The notes below the pieces were generated by a model, which was not told the DNA's origin, did not search any database, and saw only the letters and a program-made list of their open reading frames with translations. The position numbers and the translations under genes are program-made. From a virus, in IMG/VR virus record IMGVR_UViG_3300021425_002114, positions 1 through 44,483 of that record: a stretch of 44,483 bases of DNA; one strand, given 5' to 3'. Each line of letters starts with the position of its first letter. Within the stretch, counting starts at the first letter, position 1. This document shows positions 38,152 through 44,483 of the stretch, one piece after another.

Positions 38152-38161
38152 GCTATATAAT
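38133..38161 (+). promoter_or_regulatory. Perfect-consensus sigma70 promoter for hli/peroxiredoxin
   Basis: TTGACA (38133-38138), a 17-base spacer, and TATAAT (38156-38161). The -35 box is in the terminator loop and 3' arm. The hli ATG follows 28 bases after the -10 box. Confidence 0.85.
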
Positions 38162-38188
38162 TGTGTAACAGTTCTTTACAAAACTACA

Positions 38189-38392
38189 ATGACCGTAACA
38201 ACTAATGACCGTGGTCAAATGAATATGTGGGCGAAGGAACCCGAGATGGTTTACCAAGAGTATAACCGTAAAGGTCTCCTGACCCCCATGCAAATGACCG
38301 AGATGTATAATGGTCGTTGGGCAATGATGGGCATCATCTTTGGTGCTGTATCTTACCTCGCCACTGGCAAACTTTTCTTTGGAATTTTCTGA
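38189..38392 (+). CDS. hli: High-light-inducible protein (Hli), first copy
   Basis: This protein has 67 residues from the ATG at 38189; the longer upstream frame would run through the promoter. The chlorophyll-binding helix carries the Hli signature as EMYNGRWAMMGIIFGAVSYL (residues 38-57), with the Glu and Asn ligands and Arg spaced as in the family. Hli proteins sit in the thylakoid membrane and protect photosystems, so phage copies are thought to keep photosynthesis going during infection. The expected expression is early, from the perfect promoter. It pairs with a second hli gene 14 bases downstream. Confidence 0.92.
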   Translation: MTVTTNDRGQMNMWAKEPEMVYQEYNRKGLLTPMQMTEMYNGRWAMMGIIFGAVSYLATGKLFFGIF

Positions 38393-38405
38393 TAGGAGAA
38401 CAACT

Positions 38406-38525
38406 ATGAAATTCGGATTCACCCCTGAGGCAGAGATCCTCAACGCACGTCTGGCAATGCTTGGTTTCGTTGCTGGTGTTGGTGCTTACTTTACCACTGG
38501 TCAATTGATTCCTGGATTATTCTGA
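38406..38525 (+). CDS. hli: High-light-inducible protein (Hli), short second copy
   Basis: This protein has 39 residues from the ATG at 38406, preceded by a TAGGAGAAC ribosome site; a longer open frame upstream overlaps the first hli gene and is rejected. It is almost only the core helix, TPEAEILNARLAMLGFVAG, with the Glu-x-x-Asn-x-Arg-x-Ala-Met motif. This is among the shortest Hli forms and resembles the reduced phage-type Hlis. Its end overlaps an upstream in-frame Met of the peroxiredoxin frame. Confidence 0.9.
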   Translation: MKFGFTPEAEILNARLAMLGFVAGVGAYFTTGQLIPGLF

Positions 38526-38536
38526 TGGAGGTAAAA

Positions 38537-39064
38537 ATGCGTAAAGAACAGTATCAAGTCCCCCAAGTAGAATTTGTATTCCGTGAAGATGGAGAGTTTG
38601 TTGCTAAACCTTCCCTGGATCTCTTCACTGGTAAGCGTGTGGTTATTTTTAGTCTACCTGGTGCATTTACTCCTACTTGCAGTGCTTATCAACTCCCTGG
38701 ATTTGAAGAGCAGTATGAAGAGTTTATTCAACTTGGTATCGATGATATTTACTGCATCTCTGTTAATGATGGTTTTGTGATGAATGCCTGGGCCAAAGAG
38801 CAGGGCATTGAAAAAGTAAAACTTATCCCCGATGGAAATGCTTTCTTCACTCGCTCAATGGGTTATCTGGTCAATAAATCCAATCTCGGTTTTGGTCAGC
38901 GTAGTTGGCGTTATGCTGCTGTGGTTGAGAATGGAGTCATTGAAAAGATGTTCGTTGAAGACGGTATGCGTGACAACGCAGACACCGACCCATACGAGGT
39001 ATCAACACCCGAAGCAGTATTAGAATACGTTAAGTCAACTGTCAGGGAACCCGCATCTGTTTGA
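38537..39064 (+). CDS. Peroxiredoxin, Prx5 type
   Basis: This protein has 175 residues from the ATG at 38537, chosen because GGAGGT lies six bases before it; an ATG at 38525 is in frame. The peroxidatic site LPGAFTPTCSAYQLPGF (Cys48) is that of Prx5-type thioredoxin-fold peroxidases. DDIYCISVNDGFVMNAWAKE and a late RSWRYA match the fold. It reduces hydrogen peroxide and organic peroxides. Being in one unit with two hli genes, it should limit light-driven oxidative damage during infection. A terminator follows. Confidence 0.92.
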   Translation: MRKEQYQVPQVEFVFREDGEFVAKPSLDLFTGKRVVIFSLPGAFTPTCSAYQLPGFEEQYEEFIQLGIDDIYCISVNDGFVMNAWAKEQGIEKVKLIPDGNAFFTRSMGYLVNKSNLGFGQRSWRYAAVVENGVIEKMFVEDGMRDNADTDPYEVSTPEAVLEYVKSTVREPASV

Positions 39065-39084
39065 TGCAATAGGTAACATTACTT

Positions 39085-39116
39085 AACTCTGTCCTATATA
39101 CAGGGCAGAGTTTTTT
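39085..39116 (+). terminator. Terminator after the peroxiredoxin gene
   Basis: The stem AACTCTGTCC/GGGCAGAGTT (one G-T pair) has a TATATACA loop and is followed by six T. Confidence 0.85.
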
Positions 39117-39121
39117 ATGTC

Positions 39122-39277
39122 ATGCCAAGAAATCAACTTGATAAAGAAGAATTGAAGTGTTATGTCCTTAAGTTGAAGCATCAGGTTGATTCTGATGAAG
39201 GATATCCTGGAGAGAAAAAAATCGCTCATAAGTATCTCAACAAGGTGCTGGACAAAATTGAGGAGTATAGGGTATAA
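39122..39277 (+). CDS. Small charged helical protein
   Basis: This 51-residue protein (MPRNQLDKEELKCYVLKLKH...) is strongly charged and helical (KIAHKYLNKVLDKIEEYR). I recall this layout as a common short cyanophage protein. The ATG lies six bases after the terminator T-run, so its transcription either reads through or starts from an unseen promoter. A late promoter motif overlaps its stop codon. Confidence 0.6.
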   Translation: MPRNQLDKEELKCYVLKLKHQVDSDEGYPGEKKIAHKYLNKVLDKIEEYRV

Positions 39278-39283
39278 TAAATA
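39276..39283 (+). promoter_or_regulatory. Late promoter motif for the giant structural gene
   Basis: AATAAATA, preceded by T, lies 25 bases before the GTG start of the giant gene and overlaps the stop of the small gene. Confidence 0.5.
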
Positions 39284-39307
39284 TTAGGAAAAGAAAGAAA
39301 ATAGTAA

Positions 39308-42300
39308 GTGGCACTTAAGAAACCATCGGAATTTTTTAAAGTAAATAAAATTTCTTCTATTAATGAAGAAGTGGAGGAAATTTCAAAAGATCTTCAAGAT
39401 GATAATCTTGAGGAAAAAATTTCAGCGTCTTTTAGTAATATTGATGGTGTTTTTTCGGATATTCAAAGACAACTTCAAGAGTCTAGTGACAATAAAATAA
39501 AAGTAGTAAAGGATGAAATAGTAAAACTTTACAAGGTAGTAGATAATATTGTTGAAAATGATATCCCAAAATATAAAAAACACTTAAGTACTACTGAACT
39601 TCGTGTTGAGAGTAGAATTAAAAATTTAAAAGATGAACTTTGCGAGCATTTAGATTGTCAGGTAAAGAGCACTAGAAATAAGATAGAAGAATTATATAAA
39701 GAAACTCTTGATGAGGAACTTTTTAGTGCCAGAAAATTTGTTAAGGATATATATCGATCTGAAATTCAAATTGCAGTTGAGAAATATGTTTCCACTTACT
39801 CAGAAGATATTGTTTCGCTGAGGGAAGAACTGCTTAGTGAAATTAAAAAAAGACCAAAAACTTTAGTACATATAGAAACTAAGTTAGAAGAACTTTCTAA
39901 AAAATATAGAGTTTTATCTGAAAATCTAAACAACATTGAAACCAATGATCCTCTTTTAAATACAAATCCAATAACATTAGAGCAGTTAAAAACACATTAT
40001 CAGATACTTGTTGGTAGACTTCAAGAGCAACTCGCCTCTCTTGGTGGTGGCGGTGAAGTTCGCCTTGAATTTCTAGATGATGTTGATAGGAATTCTGCAA
40101 AAGTTAATGGTAAGTTTTTAAAATATGATAGTTCAGTTGGTAAGTGGATTGGTGCAGACGCTAGTGGCGGTGTATCTGATATTGTCGATGACTTAACACC
40201 ACAACTTGGTGGTGACTTAGACCTCAACGGTAGTGATATTACTGGTACAGGTAATATTAATATCACTGGTGATGCAAGAATTGCTGGTATCCTGACTGTT
40301 GGAACTGGATCTGTAACTATAAATGGCAATGATGATTCAATAACTATTGGTAATAATTTAACCATTACTTCTTCGGGAAACGCTGAATATTCTGGAGTTG
40401 TTACTGCAACCTCTTTTTCTGGTGATGGTTCAAATTTAACTGGAGTTATTACTAGTTTAAATGGTTATGCAACTGAAGCGTATGTAGATCTCGCAGTTGC
40501 TGGAGTTAACACATTCACTGGTGCTGCTACCAGTATCACTGCAACTCAGATAGTAAATTGGGACACTGCTTATAGTTGGGGAGATCACTCAATTGCTGGA
40601 TACGTTACCTCTATTTCATTAGTAGGTTACGCAACAGAAGGATATGTCGATAATGCTGTCTCTGGTGTCTCTACCTTCTCTGGTGACTATGCAGATTTAA
40701 CAAATAAACCCACGATTCCATCTGATACTGGAGACCTTACTAATAATGTTGGATTCATTACCGCTGGGTCTTTAGTTGGTTATGCAACAGAAACTTTTGT
40801 TAATAATGCAGTTGCTAATTTAGTTGATAGTGCTCCATCAACGTTGGATACTCTTAATGAATTAGCTTCTGCTTTGGGAGATGACCCAAATTTTGCAACA
40901 ACTATTACTACTTCTTTAGGGAACAAAGCAAATTTATCTGGAGCATCTTTTAGTGGAGTTGTTACTGCAACTTCTTTTGTTGGCGATGGTTCAAATTTAA
41001 CTGGACTTTCCACTTTCTCTGGTGACTATGCAGATTTAACAAATAAACCTACTATCCCCTCAGATACTGGAGACCTTACTAATAATGTTGGATTCATTAC
41101 CGCTGGATCTTTAGTTGGTTATGCAACAGAAGGATATGTTGATAATGCTGTAGTTGGTTTTGTTACTTCGGGTATTGTAGTTGGTTATGCTACAGAGGGG
41201 TATGTTGATAACGCTGTCTCTGGTGTTTCTACCTTCTCTGGTGACTATAATGATTTGACAAATAAACCCAGTTTGGGTGATCTTTCTGATGTTAGTTCTT
41301 CTACTCCTTCTGCAGGGCAAGTTTTAAAGTGGTCTGGTTCTGAATGGCAACCTGCTGCAGATCTCACTGCTGCTGGTGGAAGTGGTATTGGATTGACAGA
41401 TTTATCTGTAGTTGTAAATTCTGCTGGAATAAATTCTTTAAGTTATAGTAACATAACTGGTGTCTTTGAATTTACCCCCACATCACTAGTAGGATATGCC
41501 ACCGAAGGTTATGTTGATAATGCTGTAGTTGGTTTTGTTACTTCTGGAATCGTAGATGGGTATGCAACAGAAGTTTATGTTAATAATGCTCTAGTTGGTT
41601 ATGCAACAGAAGGATATGTTGATAATGCTGTAGTTGGTTTTGTTACTTCTGGAATCGTAGTAGGATATGCAACAGAAGGATATGTTGATAATGCTGTAGT
41701 TGGTTTTGTTACTTCTGGAATCGTAGTAGGATATGCAACAGAAGGATATGTTGATAATGCTGTTTCTGGTGTCTCTACCTTCTCTGGTGACTATGCAGAT
41801 TTAACAAATAAACCTACGATTCCATCTGATACTGGTGATTTAACTAATAGTGTTGGATTCATTACCGCTGGGTCTTTAGTTGGTTATGCTACGGAGGGGT
41901 ATGTTGATAATGCTGTAGTTGGTTTTGTTACTTCGGGTATTGTAGTTGGTTATGCAACAGAAGGATATGTTGATAATGCAGTAGTTGGTTTTGTTACTTC
42001 TGGAATCGTAGATGGGTATGCAACTGAAGTTTATGTTAATAATGCTCTAGTTGGTTATGCGACAGAAACTTTTGTTAATAATGCAGTTGCTAATTTAGTT
42101 GACAGTGCTCCAGCGACTTTGGATACTCTTAATGAGTTAGCTGCTGCTTTAGGTGATGACCCAAATTTTGCAACAACTATTACTACTTCTTTAGGAAACA
42201 AAGCAAACTTATCTGGAGCATCCTTTACTGGAATTACCACTATTAGTCAACTAAACGTTACTGGTATTTCTACACTAGGAGTTACCACTGTAACTGATTT

Positions 42301-44483
42301 AACAGCACAACAGATAAATGTTTCTGGGATTGTTACTGCGAATCGATTTGAAAGTTCTTCTACTGGAACTCCAACTATTGATTCCCCCAATAATATAAAC
42401 ATTAATGCTGTTAATGTTGCAATTAGTACAGATTTAACTGTTGGTAGGAATCTTTATACAAGTGACTTTAATGCTACAGGTAATGCTGAGGTATCTGGAA
42501 TTGTCACTGCGACTACTTTTGCTGGAAGTCTTACTGGTAATTCTACTACAGCAACTTCTTTACAGACAGCAAGAACTTTTGAAATAACTGGAGATGTTGT
42601 TGGACATGCAGTATCTTTTGATGGTACTGGAAATGTTTCTATTGCAGCAACTATTCAACCAGATAGTGTTACATTGGGTCAAGATACTACTGGTATTTAT
42701 GTTGCTTCTATTTCTGGTACTTCTGGGGAAATAGAAGTATCTGGTTCTGGAAATGAACAGTCATCAGTTACGATTGGTCTGCCCGATTATGTTACAGTAA
42801 CGGGAATTAACGCTTCTGGTATTGTTACTGCTGGTACATTCGCTGGCAATCTGACTGGAACTGCATCCACTGCAACTCTTGCTCTTGGATTCAGCACCAC
42901 TGCTTCTATCAACACCAGTGGAATCATCACTGCTTCCACATTCAGTGGTGGATTCATTGGTAACGTTCAGGGAACTGCAAGCATTGCTCAGGTTGCTCTG
43001 GCACTCACAACAACCGCAGATGCAACCATAAATTCACTGGTTGTAAGTGGTGTTTCTACCTTCCAGAGCAATGTTTCCCTCGGTGACAACGACAAGATTC
43101 TCCTTGGAGATACTGATGAATTTGAAATTTATAACGATTCAAGTGGAAATACAATTTTCAAAAATTCTGCTTCAAACACTGGTGGTGATATCTACATCAG
43201 ATCTGATGAGATTCTGATTCAAAAATATGATGGTTCACAAACTATCGCTCAGTTTACTGAGGGTGCAGGTGTTGAACTGAATTGGGTAGGTATTACAAAG
43301 TTTGCAACATCAAATACTGGTGCCAGTGTATTTGGTGACCTATCTGTACTAGGAGTTACCAGTACAACAGATCTGACGGCACAACAGATAAATGTATCTG
43401 GTATTTCTACACTAGGAGTTACCAGTACAACAGATCTGACGGCACAACAACTAAGTGTTACTGGTATTTCTACATTTGGAAATCATGTTGAAGTAGATGG
43501 TCTTTTAAATGCTACTAACACTATTACTGCACCTAGTTTAATTGTCAATGGTGGAAATATCAATGCTATAAATGGAAATATATATTTCTCGACTACAAAT
43601 AAAGAATTAGGTTGGGCAACTGGTAGTGGTATTATAAGAACTGTTAGTGCTGGAAGTTCTCTTTCTATTAGAGGTGGAAATCCTGGTGAAAATATGGGAG
43701 TCTTTACTGAAGGTTCTTCAGTAGATTTATACTATGATGGAGTTAAAAAATTCGAAACCACTAATACTGGTATTAAGGTTAGTGGAATTACTTCAACAAC
43801 AAACTTAAATGTCTCTGGTATTTCTACACTAGGAGTTACCACTGTAACTGACCTAACAGCACAACAGATAAATGTCACTGGTGTTTCTACATTTAGTGAT
43901 AGTGTAAACATAATAAGTTCTAATGTTTATTTCACCGAAGGTTTTAATATTTTAACTCCTCTTGGTCACACAATGGTGAACCTTGGTTCATCTAGCGTTG
44001 GCATCTTTAATAGGGACTTTAGAGTTTCCAATAAAGATTTTTACGTAGAAAATTTATTTAATAATGATAGACCTTTCTTTGTTGATAATACTGGTTCATC
44101 TGATCCAAGTAAGGTAGGAATTAATAGTTCAACACCAAGATCAGAACTTGATGTTCGTGGAAATCTGATTGTCTCTGGTATTTCTACACTAGGAGTTACC
44201 ACTGTAACTGACCTAACAGCACAACAGATAAATGTCACTGGTGTATCAACAATATCGGTCAACAGCACTTCCGATGCATTAAGAATCACTCAAACAGGAA
44301 CTGGTAATGCTTTAATTGTTGAAGATTCTACTAACCCAGATTCGAGTCCTTTTGTTGTAAATTGGGACGGAAGAATTGGAATAGGAACCACAGATCCTGG
44401 TGGTTCAAGATATTCTACGGCTTACACTAGTTTAGTAGTAAGTGGTCCTGATAGTTCTGTAAGACAAGGAATTACAATTGATG
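39308..44483 (+). CDS. Giant repeat-rich virion/fibre protein, 3' end outside window
   Basis: The frame is open from GTG at 39308 to the right edge, over 1,725 codons. GTG is used because a TAA sits directly before it in frame and the start MALKKPSEFF is one I recall from cyanophage structural genes. Residues 1-235 form a long charged coiled coil. After that come beta repeats (GVVTATSFSGDGSNLTGV, LVGYATEGYVDNAVVGFVTS, GDYADLTNKPTIPSDTGDLT, GVTTVTDLTAQQINVTG) typical of cyanophage fibres. A module around LDTLNELASALGDDPNFATT occurs twice. It probably forms a long trimeric fibre. A late motif lies upstream. It shares modules with the collagen-like gene at 1328-3448. Confidence 0.85.
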   Translation, partial: MALKKPSEFFKVNKISSINEEVEEISKDLQDDNLEEKISASFSNIDGVFSDIQRQLQESSDNKIKVVKDEIVKLYKVVDNIVENDIPKYKKHLSTTELRVESRIKNLKDELCEHLDCQVKSTRNKIEELYKETLDEELFSARKFVKDIYRSEIQIAVEKYVSTYSEDIVSLREELLSEIKKRPKTLVHIETKLEELSKKYRVLSENLNNIETNDPLLNTNPITLEQLKTHYQILVGRLQEQLASLGGGGEVRLEFLDDVDRNSAKVNGKFLKYDSSVGKWIGADASGGVSDIVDDLTPQLGGDLDLNGSDITGTGNINITGDARIAGILTVGTGSVTINGNDDSITIGNNLTITSSGNAEYSGVVTATSFSGDGSNLTGVITSLNGYATEAYVDLAVAGVNTFTGAATSITATQIVNWDTAYSWGDHSIAGYVTSISLVGYATEGYVDNAVSGVSTFSGDYADLTNKPTIPSDTGDLTNNVGFITAGSLVGYATETFVNNAVANLVDSAPSTLDTLNELASALGDDPNFATTITTSLGNKANLSGASFSGVVTATSFVGDGSNLTGLSTFSGDYADLTNKPTIPSDTGDLTNNVGFITAGSLVGYATEGYVDNAVVGFVTSGIVVGYATEGYVDNAVSGVSTFSGDYNDLTNKPSLGDLSDVSSSTPSAGQVLKWSGSEWQPAADLTAAGGSGIGLTDLSVVVNSAGINSLSYSNITGVFEFTPTSLVGYATEGYVDNAVVGFVTSGIVDGYATEVYVNNALVGYATEGYVDNAVVGFVTSGIVVGYATEGYVDNAVVGFVTSGIVVGYATEGYVDNAVSGVSTFSGDYADLTNKPTIPSDTGDLTNSVGFITAGSLVGYATEGYVDNAVVGFVTSGIVVGYATEGYVDNAVVGFVTSGIVDGYATEVYVNNALVGYATETFVNNAVANLVDSAPATLDTLNELAAALGDDPNFATTITTSLGNKANLSGASFTGITTISQLNVTGISTLGVTTVTDLTAQQINVSGIVTANRFESSSTGTPTIDSPNNININAVNVAISTDLTVGRNLYTSDFNATGNAEVSGIVTATTFAGSLTGNSTTATSLQTARTFEITGDVVGHAVSFDGTGNVSIAATIQPDSVTLGQDTTGIYVASISGTSGEIEVSGSGNEQSSVTIGLPDYVTVTGINASGIVTAGTFAGNLTGTASTATLALGFSTTASINTSGIITASTFSGGFIGNVQGTASIAQVALALTTTADATINSLVVSGVSTFQSNVSLGDNDKILLGDTDEFEIYNDSSGNTIFKNSASNTGGDIYIRSDEILIQKYDGSQTIAQFTEGAGVELNWVGITKFATSNTGASVFGDLSVLGVTSTTDLTAQQINVSGISTLGVTSTTDLTAQQLSVTGISTFGNHVEVDGLLNATNTITAPSLIVNGGNINAINGNIYFSTTNKELGWATGSGIIRTVSAGSSLSIRGGNPGENMGVFTEGSSVDLYYDGVKKFETTNTGIKVSGITSTTNLNVSGISTLGVTTVTDLTAQQINVTGVSTFSDSVNIISSNVYFTEGFNILTPLGHTMVNLGSSSVGIFNRDFRVSNKDFYVENLFNNDRPFFVDNTGSSDPSKVGINSSTPRSELDVRGNLIVSGISTLGVTTVTDLTAQQINVTGVSTISVNSTSDALRITQTGTGNALIVEDSTNPDSSPFVVNWDGRIGIGTTDPGGSRYSTAYTSLVVSGPDSSVRQGITID
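40772..40956 (+). repeat. Fibre module LDTLNELASALGDDPNF, first copy
   Basis: This segment from LVGYATETFVNNAV to LSGASF is nearly the same as 42050-42233 in the same gene. It encodes a helix module seen in phage fibre proteins. Confidence 0.8.
41100..42049 (+). repeat. Array of GYATEGYVDNAVVGFVTSG coding repeats
   Basis: About eight near-identical coding units of roughly 60 bases encode a GYATEGYVDNAVVGFVTSG-type sequence, mixed with the GDYADLTNKP unit. They are long and similar enough for recombination to add or remove copies. Confidence 0.85.
42050..42233 (+). repeat. Fibre module LDTLNELAAALGDDPNF, second copy
   Basis: Second copy of the module at 40772-40956, with a few base changes. 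Confidence 0.8.
43810..43884 (+). repeat. 75-bp perfect direct repeat, copy A
   Basis: Identical to 44170-44244, exactly 360 bases apart. It encodes VSGISTLGVTTVTDLTAQQI and a few more residues. Weaker copies lie near 42255 and 43345. Confidence 0.85.
44170..44244 (+). repeat. 75-bp perfect direct repeat, copy B
   Basis: Identical to 43810-43884. The 360-base spacing equals 120 codons, so recombination between the copies would keep the reading frame. Confidence 0.85.

Noticed and set aside
41100-42049. Repeat array considered as CRISPR
   Set aside because: Units are contiguous coding repeats without unique spacers and keep one reading frame of a fibre protein.
42098-42126. TTGACA with GATACT 17 bases later inside the giant gene
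   Set aside because: It lies within repeated fibre coding sequence with no gene start nearby; the match is explained by the Val-Asp-Ser codons.

Overview
The window looks like part of a marine cyanophage genome of the T4-like (myovirus) type. The evidence is an AT-rich, almost gapless layout with ATGA/TGATG gene overlaps, T4-type late promoter motifs (TATAAATA, CTAAATA), eight scattered tRNA genes, two high-light-inducible (hli) genes, a TalC transaldolase, a shortened Gnd-like protein, a peroxiredoxin, a SegE-like GIY-YIG nuclease, and very large fibre-type virion proteins. The host is probably Synechococcus or Prochlorococcus; this is inferred from gene content only.

Layout. (1) 1-5065: structural genes. 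A partial subtilisin-like protease and a collagen-like fibre protein lie on the minus strand, and a repeat-containing putative virion protein lies on the plus strand. (2) 5086-21193: an accessory region on the plus strand. It holds the nuclease, a lipoprotein lysozyme, an SGNH hydrolase, two radical SAM proteins with an N-terminal twitch-like domain, three proteins with an O-fucosyltransferase-like signature, many tiny membrane or zinc-ribbon proteins, talC, a truncated gnd, a Phd-like antitoxin, a 2OG-Fe(II) oxygenase and the eight tRNAs. Several tRNA groups have their own sigma70-type promoters placed at the 3' ends of the preceding genes. (3) 21214-38084: a 17-kb glycan island. It opens with a tandem structured RNA (candidate wcaG motif), then a terminator that overlaps a promoter, then an almost unbroken operon. 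The operon encodes GDP-mannose 3,5-epimerase, a radical SAM/SPASM enzyme, a nucleotidyltransferase fused to a RibB domain, a kinase, a HAD phosphatase, a second transaldolase-like protein, two further NAD-dependent epimerases, methyltransferases and about ten glycosyltransferases. (4) 38124-39277: a light/oxidative stress cassette (two hli, peroxiredoxin) driven by a perfect-consensus promoter embedded in the upstream terminator. (5) 39308-44483: the 5' part of a giant repeat-rich fibre or structural protein that runs off the window.

How it may work together. The island has the parts to make at least one unusual activated sugar (GDP-L-galactose by GME, and an unknown one from the NTase-RibB/kinase/HAD/transaldolase/SDR set), to transfer sugars and to methylate them. 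The product could decorate the virion fibres encoded at both ends of the window or remodel the host surface. The most novel items are the tandem RNA in front of GME, the NTase-RibB fusion and its neighbours, and the repeated terminator-promoter overlap design.

Limits: all calls come from reading motifs by eye. No database search, folding program or alignment was run.
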